DNA from: Aalborgiella sp031390045
GTDB lineage: Bacteria > Pseudomonadota > Gammaproteobacteria > Burkholderiales > Burkholderiaceae_C
Direction of reading: 5' to 3'
Length of the DNA: 49,707 nt
NCBI GenBank assembly: GCA_031390045.1
Contig: JANMTB010000134.1
Coordinates: 1-49,707 of the forward strand
Shown here: in pieces, positions 27,161-36,018 of the stretch
Position numbering within the stretch: position 1 is the first letter of the stretch
Layout: each line of letters begins with the position of its first letter
Position numbers and translations under genes: made by a program
The notes under the pieces: model-generated
Seen by the model: the letters and a program-made list of their open reading frames with translations, nothing else
What the model was told of the DNA's origin: nothing
Databases searched by the model: none

Positions 27161-28513
27161 CTAATCCGCCATAAATACCGTCAACACCCCCGTGTAGCCA
27201 TACACATGGTGCCGCGCGATCTCGCCGCCGGCGAAAAAGCCTACCAAGGGCACGTCGCCCAAGGCTTTACGGACGATTTGTAGCTCTGCGCTGGGACCGC
27301 CGAAATGCGGGCCGCCACGGCCTGAGCAGCTGACGTAGATAGCACCGGCGATGCGTTTGGGCGGTAGGCCGCCGTGCTCGGCTTGGCCGTATTGGAAGGA
27401 GCGGTCAGCTAATTCGGCCAAACCGGCGTTGTCTCCCCATGCTTCACCTAATACCTCTTCGGGCTGCGTTTGCGACTCTAACTCTTCGCGGATTTCAGCG
27501 CAAATACGTACCAAGTCTGACCTTGCAGCAGCCACGTTGCGCTGGCAAAACGCTAGATTCATACCGACTTGCACGGCTTCGGCAATAGCCACGCCGCGCT
27601 TGGCGGGGTCAAGGCCGATGATGTGGCGCACCCGGACGTCGCTACCGAAAATTCCGGGATGGCTGGTGACTTGGCTGTCTTGGCTCAAACCCACCAAGGT
27701 TGCGCGCACAGCTTCTAGGGCGGCTTGGGGTTGCTCTAGGCTGACGTTTAAATCGCGCAACAGCACGTCCAAAGCCGCTTCGCCGTCCAATTCGATGACC
27801 AAATTGCCATCGCATGCGGTAATTTTGCGGGTTTTGGAGCCATTTGCCGTCAATGGTTGGCATCCTTGGGTGACGCGGGAGAGGAGCAAAACTTCGTCGT
27901 TGAACGCAACGCCACTCAGCCCACCAGCAAACACACCACTGGCCGCACCTTGGCCGTTGACATTGCCATCGCTAGACACTGAAAACTGCACCGTTTTGCT
28001 GCGGCTGGCGGCAAAACCACCAAACAGGTAGCCAGTGCGGGTGCGGGCGCTCAGCTCAGCAATCATCTCGGAAGCGTCGGGCATGTTGCCGTCGGCATGA
28101 ATCAAAGCGGTGTGCGCTTGGAAAGCGGGTGGTGGCAATTCTTTGAGCAACTCATCTGTTTCGTCTTCTAGCGCTGCCAAGGGTGCGACGCCAGAGAACA
28201 CGCGGTATTGATCCGCTGGCACGTCGCACAGCATGACGCACAGCGCGGGTTCGTCGAAATACTCGACATTGTTAGACGCAATACCCACGCCGACAGTGCC
28301 GGACCAGTCGGTAACTTCGGGCAACTCGGCACTCAGAAAATCTAAGATGGCTTGCGCTTGGTTGGCGTAATGGTCGGTGATGTACAAAATCGCCAAAGTC
28401 GGTGCGCTGGCATAACTGGGCTGCACCATTTGTGCGCGAAGTTGCGCCAGCACCAAAGCTGCTGCAAATTGCCACTGTGGATGTGTGGCGTGGCCGTAAG
28501 GGAAAAGTTTCAT
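27161..28513 (-). CDS. FIST N/C domain protein
   Basis: This 450-residue protein matches the two-part FIST family (F-box and intracellular signal transduction): a FIST_N-like domain at about 40-240 and a FIST_C-like domain at about 260-435, including YVSCSGRGGPHFGG and PLVGFFAGGEIARH. Such domains are predicted to sense small ligands, perhaps amino acids, but their function is poorly established. There is no signal peptide or membrane segment, so it is cytoplasmic. It lies 33 bases after the phaM gene on the same strand, suggesting co-transcription. Confidence 0.8.
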   Translation of the reverse strand: MKLFPYGHATHPQWQFAAALVLAQLRAQMVQPSYASAPTLAILYITDHYANQAQAILDFLSAELPEVTDWSGTVGVGIASNNVEYFDEPALCVMLCDVPADQYRVFSGVAPLAALEDETDELLKELPPPAFQAHTALIHADGNMPDASEMIAELSARTRTGYLFGGFAASRSKTVQFSVSSDGNVNGQGAASGVFAGGLSGVAFNDEVLLLSRVTQGCQPLTANGSKTRKITACDGNLVIELDGEAALDVLLRDLNVSLEQPQAALEAVRATLVGLSQDSQVTSHPGIFGSDVRVRHIIGLDPAKRGVAIAEAVQVGMNLAFCQRNVAAARSDLVRICAEIREELESQTQPEEVLGEAWGDNAGLAELADRSFQYGQAEHGGLPPKRIAGAIYVSCSGRGGPHFGGPSAELQIVRKALGDVPLVGFFAGGEIARHHVYGYTGVLTVFMAD

Positions 28514-28546
28514 GCAACGACCTATGGGGTGTTTGTTTTTGAGTAA

Positions 28547-29350
28547 TTATCGGGAACGTTTTTTTGCGGCGGCTTTTTTGACGGGCGTCTTAGCTATGGA
28601 CTTTGGTGTAGTCAACGCTTTGCCCACCGCTCCCGCCATGCCGCCCGTCATGGTGTTGGCCATATTGCCAGCCATACCAGTGGCTTTTTTGAACGCGCCT
28701 TTGGCCAAGTCTGTCGCCACACCCTTGGTCACATCAATCGCCGTTTGCTTGGCGGCATCTTTCATAGCGGTATTGGCGATTTGGCCGAATTGCTGCGTCA
28801 GCGCACCCCACCATTGCATCGGGTCAACCATGCCTGCGGCCATGTCTGGCTCAACGGTTTTGCTGCTTGATTTTGAAGTTGTTGATTTTTTTGCTGTTTT
28901 TTTAGCGCTACCCGAACCTGACGCTGCGCCACTGACAGAGCCAGCAAGTGACCCAACCGTGGCAGCGGCGTCGGTCGCGCGTTCGGTGAATTTATGCACG
29001 CCACTCATCACAGAATCTGCGGCTTTGAGTTTAAAAGCATTCGCCACGTCGCCAAAGTTGAAGTTCATGCCTTTGAGCGTGGCCAAGGTCATTTTTTGCA
29101 CTTCAAGCGCTTGAATCGTCGCCTTCAAAGCGGTAGCATTTTGGTCTAGCCAAAACTGCACGGCTTTGAGCTCTTCAATGCGTTTGTCCAGCTCTTCCAC
29201 GTTCAGCGTCGGCGCAACCCAATTGCCCAAGTTCGGCAGCTGCGGGATACTCTGCGCCGCGCCGCCAGCCGCTTGTTTGGCTAAGTTTTGCAGAAAATCA
29301 AAACCGGGTACAAATTTGCCGAAACTACTCATGTCTGGGGTGTTGGTCAT
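28547..29350 (-). CDS. phaM: Polyhydroxybutyrate granule-associated activator PhaM
   Basis: This 267-residue PhaM-type protein fits the family in its central motif VEELDKRIEELKAVQFWLDQN and IQALEVQKMTLATLKGMN (about 55-100). Its Ala/Lys-rich C-terminal tail (KTPVKKAAAKKRSR) in characterised relatives binds DNA. PhaM activates the PHB synthase PhaC and ties granules to the nucleoid. A GxG/Ala-rich middle (about 135-185) is low-complexity. I chose ATG 29350 (MTNTPDMSS), since GGAG stands 6 bases before it. A GTG at 29362 is less likely. FIST follows downstream. Confidence 0.82.
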   Translation of the reverse strand: MTNTPDMSSFGKFVPGFDFLQNLAKQAAGGAAQSIPQLPNLGNWVAPTLNVEELDKRIEELKAVQFWLDQNATALKATIQALEVQKMTLATLKGMNFNFGDVANAFKLKAADSVMSGVHKFTERATDAAATVGSLAGSVSGAASGSGSAKKTAKKSTTSKSSSKTVEPDMAAGMVDPMQWWGALTQQFGQIANTAMKDAAKQTAIDVTKGVATDLAKGAFKKATGMAGNMANTMTGGMAGAVGKALTTPKSIAKTPVKKAAAKKRSR

Positions 29351-29441
29351 TGTGTGCTCCACATTAGGATTGAAATTGGGTAAGCAAATGAGAGCTTACT
29401 CCAATGTTCCCGCAAAAGCGACGCTAGCCCAGTCGAAATTA

Positions 29442-30056
29442 TCAGTGTTTATGCTGATTCGTCGGTGCGGCTGTCCCGCTATCTGCTTTTGCAGCGGGTG
29501 GTGCAACAGACACAGGCACCATCAGCTCAATTTTGCTTTGGCCACCTTTGGCGTCTTTGAACAGCAGCGTCAGTGGGACTGTTGTGTCTTTAGGTAAAGC
29601 AGTTTTCAAGTCCAAAAGCATGATGTGATAGCCGCCTGGACGCAGCGTCACAACCCTGCCAGCGGGCAAAGCCAAGTTTGGTACAGCCCGCATTTGCATG
29701 ATGTCGCCCGTCATCTTCATCTCATGCACCTCGCTCACACCGGCCACGGGTGACGATACGCCCACCAGCTGCAAATCTGCTTTTGCAGTGAGCGTCATGA
29801 AAGCCCCAGACGCCTTTTGACCCGGCACGGTGGTGCGCACCCACGCGTTTTGAACGGCTACATCGGCCAGATTGTCTTTAGCGGCAGCATTTAGGCTCAC
29901 TGAACCCATTAAAACCGTTAAAAACAAGGTAAAAATGCATCTAGTCGGCGTATTTACTGCCTCAGTAGATATTAATTTAATAGCATTAAAGCGTCTAACT
30001 ATCAAGCTTACGGGCCTTGAGAAGTGCAGTTTTTGAAGTATTGAGGAACTAAGCAT
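29442..30056 (-). CDS. PCu(A)C-type periplasmic copper chaperone with repeat-derived leader
   Basis: This 204-residue copper chaperone of the PCu(A)C (DUF461) family delivers Cu(I) to the CuA site of cytochrome oxidase in relatives. The motif H-X10-M-X21-H-X-M is exact: His111, Met122, His144 and Met146. The C-terminal tail is His-rich (NQHKH). A signal-peptide-like stretch (about 40-58, CIFTLFLTVLMGSVSLNAAA) lies right after residues 23-39 encoded by a copy of the dispersed repeat. The repeat therefore seems to have fused to, or replaced, the original start. ATG 30056 is the only good in-frame start before the signal sequence. A shorter start (Met50) would lack it. Confidence 0.85.
   Translation of the reverse strand: MLSSSILQKLHFSRPVSLIVRRFNAIKLISTEAVNTPTRCIFTLFLTVLMGSVSLNAAAKDNLADVAVQNAWVRTTVPGQKASGAFMTLTAKADLQLVGVSSPVAGVSEVHEMKMTGDIMQMRAVPNLALPAGRVVTLRPGGYHIMLLDLKTALPKDTTVPLTLLFKDAKGGQSKIELMVPVSVAPPAAKADSGTAAPTNQHKH
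29940..29990 (-). repeat. Dispersed CGCCGGCT repeat, copy in the PCu(A)C leader
   Basis: CTAGTCGGCGTATTTACTGC followed by CTCAGTAGATATTAATTTAA and TAGCATTAAAG gives the core and a weak hairpin. On the minus strand it is translated as NAIKLISTEAVNTPTRC upstream of the signal peptide. Confidence 0.65.
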
Positions 30057-30080
30057 GGCTAAATTATCCCAGAAGCAGTT

Positions 30081-30110
30081 GTTTTGGCATGTTTTGGCAT
30101 GTTTTGGCCA
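30081..30110 (+). repeat. Three 10-bp tandem units GTTTTGGCAT
   Basis: GTTTTGGCAT is repeated at 30081-30090 and 30091-30100, with a third copy ending CA at 30101-30110. It lies 31 bases before marC. The 10-base period keeps the TTTT tracts in phase with the helix. Confidence 0.6.
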
Positions 30111-30140
30111 CGAAAAACCTCTTTTTGACCATAATGCAGC

Positions 30141-30743
30141 ATGAATTACACGCTTGCATCTGCCACGATTTTGTTGATTTTGATCACCGACCCAGTGGGT
30201 AATATCCCGATTTTTGTCAAATCACTACGGCATGTTTCGCCCGAGCGGCGCACCTTGGTGATCATGCGTGAAGTGTTGATCGCGTTTTTGCTGCTGCTGG
30301 CGTTCATGTTTGTGGGCAAAGATTTTTTGACACTGATGAATTTGAGCGATGTGTCGTTACAAATCGCGGGTGGTGTGATTTTATTTTTGATCGCGCTGAA
30401 GATGATTTTCCCCTCTGTCGCACACGCGGAAGAAGAGTTTGTCGGCGAACCACTGATCGTGCCGCTGGCGATTCCGGCGCTGGCGGGGCCGTCGGCACTG
30501 GCCACTGTGATGTTGCTGGTCAGCCAAGCGCCTGAGCGCAAGATGGAATGGATTGCCGCGCTGTGCATCACCATGGCGGTGTGCGCGGTGGTGCTGGTAC
30601 TGGCGGAGCGGATTCAGCGTGTTTTGGGGGAGCGCGTGGTCGTCGCCGTCGAGCGGCTGATGGGTCTGATTTTGGTGGCGGTGTCGGTCGAGATGCTGTT
30701 GCGCGGGTTTAAGGCTGTAGCGCAGCAGATAAACGCGGCTTAA
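30141..30743 (+). CDS. MarC family inner-membrane protein
   Basis: This 200-residue protein of the MarC/YhgN family has six hydrophobic helices. It includes the family signature ILITDPVGNIPIFV (about 14-28) and PLAIPALAGPSALATVM (about 106-122). MarC proteins have no confirmed transport activity, though the fold suggests a transporter. It is convergent with the fumarylacetoacetate-hydrolase gene, with a 4-base overlap of stop regions. Confidence 0.88.
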   Translation: MNYTLASATILLILITDPVGNIPIFVKSLRHVSPERRTLVIMREVLIAFLLLLAFMFVGKDFLTLMNLSDVSLQIAGGVILFLIALKMIFPSVAHAEEEFVGEPLIVPLAIPALAGPSALATVMLLVSQAPERKMEWIAALCITMAVCAVVLVLAERIQRVLGERVVVAVERLMGLILVAVSVEMLLRGFKAVAQQINAA

Positions 30744-31786
30744 TTTGCTTTTGCACCTGCCTGCACAACGCCCTGCTCAATCGCGCCAAACACGCTGCTG
30801 CCGTCTTTGCCTTTGGCTTCGATGCGTATCGTGTCGCCGAATTTCATGAATTCGGTCGTCGCTTTGCCGTCTTGGATAGTTTCAATGCAACGCTTTTCAG
30901 CGATACAGCTGTAGCCTTTAGGCCAATCTGTGCGGGTTTTGCCGTCTTTGTCGGGTTTGGATTCGACGCCTTTGTTGCTCACCGTGCCTGAACCGATGAC
31001 ACTGCCAGCGCGCACATTACGGGTTTTGCACAGGTGGGCGATGAGTTGGCCGAAATGAAACGTCATTTCAGGACCAGCCTCGCACATGCCAACTTTGCGG
31101 CCATTCCAGGTGCTTTGCACCGTCATGTTCAGGCGGCCTTTGTCCCATGTATCTCTTAACTCGTCTAAGGTGACCGCAACGGGGCTGAACGCGGTGGCGG
31201 GCTTGCTTTGCACGAAGCCGAAACCTTTCGCAAGCTCGTCTGGAATCAAGTTGCGCAAGCTCACGTCGTTGGCCAACATCACCAAACGAATACCGTCCAA
31301 CGCCTGCTCGGGCGTGCTACCCATTTTGACGTCGCCAGTGATGACGGCGACTTCGGTCTCGAAATCGATGCCAAATGCTTCAGACACGCAAACAATGTCG
31401 TCGCACGGGCCGATAAAGTCGTCACTGCCGCCTTGGTACATCAGCGGGTCTTGGTAGAAGCTGGCGGGAACTTCTGAATTTCTTGCTTTTCTAACCAATT
31501 CAACGTGGTTCAAATACGCCGAGCCGTCCGCCCATTGGTAAGCGCGAGGCAGCGGTGCCATGCACAGCTTAGGGTCGAAGGGGAAGGCGTTGCGCATGCG
31601 ACTGGTTTGACCACTGTTCAGCGCGTCATACACGTCTTGCAGCTGCGGGCTGATGAAGTTCCAATCGTCCAGTATCTGCTGCATGCGGCTGGCAATGCCG
31701 GTGGCGTATTGGGCGTGGCTGAGGTCACGCGAGACGACGATGAGCTGGCCATCGCGCGAGCCATCTTTGTAAGTTGCGAGTTTCAT
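30740..31786 (-). CDS. Fumarylacetoacetate hydrolase family protein
   Basis: This 348-residue enzyme of the FAH superfamily is from the fumarylacetoacetase-like group of about 330-350 residues. The metal-binding acidic region is DFETEVAVITGDV and the hallmark GSVIGSGTVSNKG is near residue 255. It should hydrolyse a beta-diketone or related bond in aromatic catabolism, substrate unassigned. I chose ATG 31786 (MKLATYKDGSRDG), the family start. A longer frame runs back into the divergent gene and has an Ala/Gly-rich, non-homologous front. The divergent DUF3108 gene starts 25 bases away. Confidence 0.85.
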   Translation of the reverse strand: MKLATYKDGSRDGQLIVVSRDLSHAQYATGIASRMQQILDDWNFISPQLQDVYDALNSGQTSRMRNAFPFDPKLCMAPLPRAYQWADGSAYLNHVELVRKARNSEVPASFYQDPLMYQGGSDDFIGPCDDIVCVSEAFGIDFETEVAVITGDVKMGSTPEQALDGIRLVMLANDVSLRNLIPDELAKGFGFVQSKPATAFSPVAVTLDELRDTWDKGRLNMTVQSTWNGRKVGMCEAGPEMTFHFGQLIAHLCKTRNVRAGSVIGSGTVSNKGVESKPDKDGKTRTDWPKGYSCIAEKRCIETIQDGKATTEFMKFGDTIRIEAKGKDGSSVFGAIEQGVVQAGAKAN

Positions 31787-31811
31787 GTGGGAATTGTAAT
31801 ATCCTCTAGTT

Positions 31812-32942
31812 ATGGCGAATGTAAATCCTCTACAAACCAAACATTGGCTAACGCTGTTAGTGACTCTTTTTGTGATGGTTTTGATAGCGCACTTGGCAAT
31901 TATCACGTCGGCTAGTGGCCAATTTAACATCAAAAAATCAGTTCTAACAACAGCTTTCACGACGCGCACGATTGAATTACCCAAACCGACGCCAGTGGTC
32001 GAGAAAACGCCAGATGTTGTACCACCACCAAAGCCCGTGAAACCCAAGCTGGCAGCCGTGGCTGCGCCAAAAGCTGCTCCTGCTGCAATATTTTTGCCTG
32101 TAGAAGCGACAGCAGCGCCGCCTGAGCAACCCATCACAACTGCCGCACCAACCCCAGCTGCCCCCGCAGATCCTACCGTAGCCGCGCCAGCTGGGTCTGA
32201 TGCGGGATTACCCAGTACTGAGCCCACTCCAACGACATCAGCACCCACATCTAGCGATGCAGGGTCACCGCCTCCCGCCTTCACTGCGATGAATTCTGGC
32301 GCGCATCTCTACAAAGTGATATTTACAAAAAGTGGCAATTCCAATCAAGGCAAAGCGCTGGTGAAATGGCAGCAAGATGGCGAAAAATATACGCTGTCTA
32401 TGACGGCATCGATGTTATTCATTGATGTTTTCACCTGGGGTAGCACAGGCTTAATGTCAGCGATGGGCTTGCAACCCGAACGATTCTCCGATAAACGCTA
32501 TCGTAAAAGCGAAGTGGCTGCTCACTTCGACAGAGTTCAAGGGAAAATCATCTTCAGTGCCAACACCCCTGATGCCGCATTGCTCGCGGGCGCACAGGAC
32601 CGTATCAGCGTCATTTGGCAAATTGCGGGCATGCTGTCTGCTGACCCGAAGCGATACCCGCCTGGCAACACGTTTAGCTTGCAAACCGTCAGCTCGACCG
32701 ACGCTGAGCCATGGCTTTTTACTGTCAACGAATCTGAAACGTTGAATTCAGAGAAAGGTCCTCAAGTTGCAGTGCGCCTGACCCGCAACCCAAGGCGCGA
32801 ATTTGATCAAAAAATTGAACTTTGGTTTGTACCAGCTCTGAATTACCTGCCAGCCCGATTTAGGTTCACAGAAACCAACGGCGACTACGTGGATGTGGTT
32901 TGGCAAAGTGTCGACAACTTGCCAAATACCGTGTCTCGTTGA
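31812..32942 (+). CDS. DUF3108 protein with N-terminal membrane anchor
   Basis: This 376-residue protein has an N-terminal helix (about 12-33), a Pro/Ala-rich TonB-like linker (about 55-160, with PPPKPVKPK) and a C-terminal DUF3108 domain (about 165-372) of unknown function. It is probably anchored in the inner membrane with the domain in the periplasm. Residues about 24-36 (IAHLAIITSASG) are encoded by a copy of the dispersed repeat and form the end of the helix. It lies 25 bases from the divergent FAH gene, and no clear ribosome-binding site is seen before ATG 31812. Confidence 0.7.
   Translation: MANVNPLQTKHWLTLLVTLFVMVLIAHLAIITSASGQFNIKKSVLTTAFTTRTIELPKPTPVVEKTPDVVPPPKPVKPKLAAVAAPKAAPAAIFLPVEATAAPPEQPITTAAPTPAAPADPTVAAPAGSDAGLPSTEPTPTTSAPTSSDAGSPPPAFTAMNSGAHLYKVIFTKSGNSNQGKALVKWQQDGEKYTLSMTASMLFIDVFTWGSTGLMSAMGLQPERFSDKRYRKSEVAAHFDRVQGKIIFSANTPDAALLAGAQDRISVIWQIAGMLSADPKRYPPGNTFSLQTVSSTDAEPWLFTVNESETLNSEKGPQVAVRLTRNPRREFDQKIELWFVPALNYLPARFRFTETNGDYVDVVWQSVDNLPNTVSR
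31883..31920 (+). repeat. Dispersed CGCCGGCT repeat, copy inside DUF3108 gene
   Basis: GATAGCGCACTTGGCAATTA followed by TCACGTCGGCTAGTGGCC fits the consensus at most positions, with a mutated core (CACGTCGGCT). It is translated on the plus strand. Confidence 0.55.
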
Positions 32943-32970
32943 TTTGTAAAGTCGATTTTTCAGCTTTACA

Positions 32971-33000
32971 TGGCATTTTGTGGCATTTTGTGGCATTTTG
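32971..33000 (+). repeat. Three exact 10-bp tandem units TGGCATTTTG
   Basis: TGGCATTTTG is repeated three times with no change, and a partial fourth (GGTATTTTT) follows. It lies between the DUF3108 gene and the DUF3567 gene, 82 bases before the latter. Like the array before marC it has a 10-base period and in-phase T tracts. Confidence 0.7.
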
Positions 33001-33082
33001 GGTATTTTTAGCAGTTTTTTTATCCTGTGTCAGCCTTGAAAGTGCTACTAACGTTGCTACTTAAGGTGACAATAGGAGTTAT

Positions 33083-33409
33083 ATGTTGATCCAAACAGCT
33101 TTTTCAGAATTACTCAAAAATCCGTCCATGCAGATGTTGTATGACTCTGAGTCGTTTGTGGTCGTCCATATGCAATTGGAAACACTGGGCAACGACACCG
33201 CTGAGGTCAAAAAACCGACGCTTGCACGCCATGGTTTCGAGATTGTCGACAAGCGTTCTGGCAAAGAAGTGTATTTAGATGGTTCTTGGGCAGAGTTGTT
33301 TCAACAACAAATCACAGCCTGGCAAGTGAATACGCCAACGCAAGAAGAAGTGGAAGATACGCTGGATGGCTATGCCGAATTGGCGCATAACCCTGTTTTG
33401 ATGCACTGA
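33083..33409 (+). CDS. DUF3567 family protein
   Basis: This 108-residue protein matches DUF3567, a betaproteobacterial family of unknown function. Its conserved opening is MQMLYDSESFVVV, here at residues 16-28, followed by GFEIVDKRSGKEVYLDGSWAE. ATG 33083 is preceded by AGGAG with good spacing (ATAGGAGTTATATG), so a 15-residue front extension is probably translated. The alternative Met16 start would match the family start but has no ribosome-binding site. A terminator follows. Confidence 0.7.
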   Translation: MLIQTAFSELLKNPSMQMLYDSESFVVVHMQLETLGNDTAEVKKPTLARHGFEIVDKRSGKEVYLDGSWAELFQQQITAWQVNTPTQEEVEDTLDGYAELAHNPVLMH

Positions 33410-33444
33410 AAATCAAACTCAACCTCAACCTAACTCATAAAGAC

Positions 33445-33475
33445 AAAGCACGTTTCGACGTGCTTTTTCGTTTTT
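33445..33475 (+). terminator. Rho-independent terminator after DUF3567 gene
   Basis: Stem AAAGCACG (33445-33452) pairs with CGTGCTTT (33459-33466) around a 6-base loop, followed by TTCGTTTTT. It lies 35 bases after the gene and may also act for the convergent transaminase operon end. Confidence 0.8.
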
Positions 33476-34814
33476 AAGCGTGCTTTTTTATGGCACCGGC
33501 TAAAACGCCCACCATCACCTCAATTTGCGCCTTGTCCACGATGAAAGCTGGCGCCAACACCAAATTTTCACCAGCTGGGCGAATCAAAACGCCTCTGTGG
33601 AAGCATTCCATAAAAATGTCATAAGCGCGTTTGCCAGGCAACCCAGCAATGCTGCTGAGCTCAACGGCACCAGCTAAGCCCAATGTGCGAATGCCGATCA
33701 CATTTGGCAATCCTTTGAAGGCGCTGTGCATCGCATCGCCCAGCACCTTGCCCATGCTGCCCGCACGGGCAAACAAATCCTCTTCCTTAAAGTGCGTCAA
33801 AGTTGCTATCGCAGCCGCACAAGCAACGGGGTGACCCGAGTAGGTGTAGCCGTGAAAAAACTCAATCGCATGCTCAGGCGCTTTCTCGTTGGCTTGCATG
33901 ATGGTGTTGTACAAATGATCGCGACAAATCACACCGCCCAGCGGAATCACGCCATTCGTCACCGCTTTGGCGAAATTGAGCATATCGGGCACGACACCGT
34001 AAAAATCGGCCGCAAAGTTAACACCCATACGGCCGAAACCAGTGATCACTTCGTCAAAAATCAACAAGATGCCGTGCTTGTCGCAAATTTCACGCAAGCG
34101 CTTCAAATAGCCCTGCGGCGGCAAGTACCAACCTGCCGAGCCGGCGACAGGTTCAACCATCACTGCTGCGATATTGCTGGGATCATGTAATGGCAAAATA
34201 CGATTTTCTAACTCTAGCAAAATGTCTTCTTGCCAGACGGGCTCTGCATCATGAATGTAGGCATGGTTGACGGGATCATGAATAAAGCGCAAATGATCAA
34301 CACGTGGCAACAAAGCTGTACCAAAAGCTTTGCGATTCGCAGGAATGCCTCCCACACTCATACCACCAAAACCGACGCCGTGGTAGCCACGCTCGCGGCC
34401 AATAAACACATTGCGATGTCCTTCACCACGCGCGCGGTGGTACGCCAAAGCGACCTTGAGCGAGGTATCTGCCGCCTCTGAGCCAGAGTTGCAAAACAAG
34501 ACTTTGTTCAAATCGCCAGGCGCCATGGCTGCAATCAATTCAGAGGCTTTGAACGCTTGCGGGTTGCTGGCTTGAAAGGCAGTGGCGTAATCTAGCGTAT
34601 CAAGCTGTTTTTTAATCGCCTCATTGATGGGTTTGACATTGTGCCCAGCGCTCACACACCACAAACTTGATATGCCATCTATCACCTGACGGCCATCATG
34701 GGTGGTGAAATGCATACCACTCGCCGCTGTAAAAACGCGCGGGTCGTTTTTAAAAGTGCGATTGGGTGTGAATGGCAACCATTGGTTGTCCATGTTGAAT
34801 GTTTTAGTTGTCAT
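33474..34814 (-). CDS. Omega-amino acid-pyruvate transaminase (class III aminotransferase)
   Basis: This 446-residue PLP enzyme resembles Pseudomonas beta-alanine/omega-amino acid:pyruvate transaminase: QWLPFTPNRTFKNDPR near the N terminus, CNSGSEAADTSLKVAL (about 108-123), FDEVITGFGRMG with Asp254, and Lys283 (NFAKAVTNGVIPLGG) as the PLP-binding residue. It probably moves amino groups from beta-alanine or another omega-amino acid to pyruvate. Its start overlaps the MFS gene stop by 4 bases, so it is the last gene of a kefB-MFS-transaminase operon. The MFS protein may carry its substrate, which is an inference. Confidence 0.9.
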   Translation of the reverse strand: MTTKTFNMDNQWLPFTPNRTFKNDPRVFTAASGMHFTTHDGRQVIDGISSLWCVSAGHNVKPINEAIKKQLDTLDYATAFQASNPQAFKASELIAAMAPGDLNKVLFCNSGSEAADTSLKVALAYHRARGEGHRNVFIGRERGYHGVGFGGMSVGGIPANRKAFGTALLPRVDHLRFIHDPVNHAYIHDAEPVWQEDILLELENRILPLHDPSNIAAVMVEPVAGSAGWYLPPQGYLKRLREICDKHGILLIFDEVITGFGRMGVNFAADFYGVVPDMLNFAKAVTNGVIPLGGVICRDHLYNTIMQANEKAPEHAIEFFHGYTYSGHPVACAAAIATLTHFKEEDLFARAGSMGKVLGDAMHSAFKGLPNVIGIRTLGLAGAVELSSIAGLPGKRAYDIFMECFHRGVLIRPAGENLVLAPAFIVDKAQIEVMVGVLAGAIKKHA

Positions 34815-36007
34815 GTTTTTTCTCCCGTGATTGGTTTATGGCGTTTAGACAAAGACGTTGCCCAAAGACTGGCAACCAAAGCCAACAAAAGTACGACCAA
34901 GCCGTACCAATTCAAATCGTCCATACGCTCTGTGCTGATAAGTATGCCACCGAGCGCCGTACCAATAGCTTGGCCTGCGTACATGGCTGACGTGTTTAAT
35001 GCGACGGAGGCACTTGCCAGCGCAGGCGCAAAGCCCACCAATCTTGCTTGCTGCGCTGAATTTGTTGCAAAAATACAAATCGCCCACGGCGTAATAACTA
35101 GCGCCGCCAACAATAGTGTTGTACCGAACGGCCAAATCAATAAGCTCAAACTCATGCCACAAATGCCCATCCACACCATCCGCTGAGCACCTAAGCGATC
35201 GACATGGCGTGACATCCAAATATTGCCCAACAAACCTAAAGCGCCCATCCACATAAACAAGGTGCTGAGTTCTAAAGGTGAAATATTAAATTTGGCTTTG
35301 TAGTACGGGGACAAATATGCGAACAAGACAAATTGGCCAGCGGCGTACAAGGTGGTCACCAAAATACAAGTCATCAATGCTGGTGATTTTAAAGTTAATG
35401 CCCAAGCCGCGCGAGACAATGCGGGCGGCTTCACGCCATTGGACATGGCTTGCCAAACCCAGGCAGTGCTTATCAAACCTAAAACAGCCACTAGCAAAAA
35501 TGCACTTTGCCAGCCCAAAGCACCCCCCAAATAAGCGCCCAAGGGCATACCGACAACTGATGCCACCGACCAGCCCAAAAACACAAACGTGATAGCACGC
35601 CCGCGTTGGTTTTCAGGCACTAACAACCCTACACAGGCGGCTGCTTGTGGCGTGAAAATGGCGGGTGAAATCATGGTCAACACCCGGACTACTAGCAAGC
35701 TAGCAAAATCTGGCATGGCGGCGCACAGTGCATGCAGTGCAGCGTACCAAAGCATGGACAAAGCCAGCAGTTTGCGTCTATCCCAACCCGCAACCACAGT
35801 TGCAAACAAAGGTGCGCCTATGCACATCAACAAAGCACCAGCAGAGATAAGCTGCCCCGCCGTTGCAACAGGCACATGCAATGATTCACTGATGACGCTG
35901 AGTGTGCCAGGCACGATCATGACACCAGTGCCAATCACGAAATTACCAAATAACAATGCCCATAAAACTTTAGGCATAGGAGTTTGCAATGTTTGTTGTT
36001 TAGTCAT
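34811..36007 (-). CDS. MFS transporter (AraJ/CynX-like efflux type)
   Basis: This 398-residue protein of the major facilitator superfamily has twelve hydrophobic helices. The loop after helix 2 reads VVAGWDRRKLLALS, a degenerate motif A, and PENQRGRAITFVFLGWSVASVVGMPLGA (about 123-150) is the motif C-like helix of proton-driven efflux members. Substrate is unknown. It lies 11 bases after the KefB-type gene and overlaps the transaminase start by 4 bases, so the three are probably one transcript. Confidence 0.82.
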   Translation of the reverse strand: MTKQQTLQTPMPKVLWALLFGNFVIGTGVMIVPGTLSVISESLHVPVATAGQLISAGALLMCIGAPLFATVVAGWDRRKLLALSMLWYAALHALCAAMPDFASLLVVRVLTMISPAIFTPQAAACVGLLVPENQRGRAITFVFLGWSVASVVGMPLGAYLGGALGWQSAFLLVAVLGLISTAWVWQAMSNGVKPPALSRAAWALTLKSPALMTCILVTTLYAAGQFVLFAYLSPYYKAKFNISPLELSTLFMWMGALGLLGNIWMSRHVDRLGAQRMVWMGICGMSLSLLIWPFGTTLLLAALVITPWAICIFATNSAQQARLVGFAPALASASVALNTSAMYAGQAIGTALGGILISTERMDDLNWYGLVVLLLALVASLWATSLSKRHKPITGEKT

Positions 36008-36018
36008 TAGCCGCTAGC

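Noticed and set aside
27351..28031. A 226-codon open frame on the strand opposite the FIST gene
   Set aside because: It is wholly antisense to a well-supported gene, has no recognisable motif or ribosome-binding site, and follows from the GC-biased third positions of the FIST codons.
31787..32284. A 166-codon upstream extension of the FAH-family gene
   Set aside because: The family start MKLATYKDGSRDG is at 31786. The extension is Ala/Gly-rich and antisense to the divergent DUF3108 gene.
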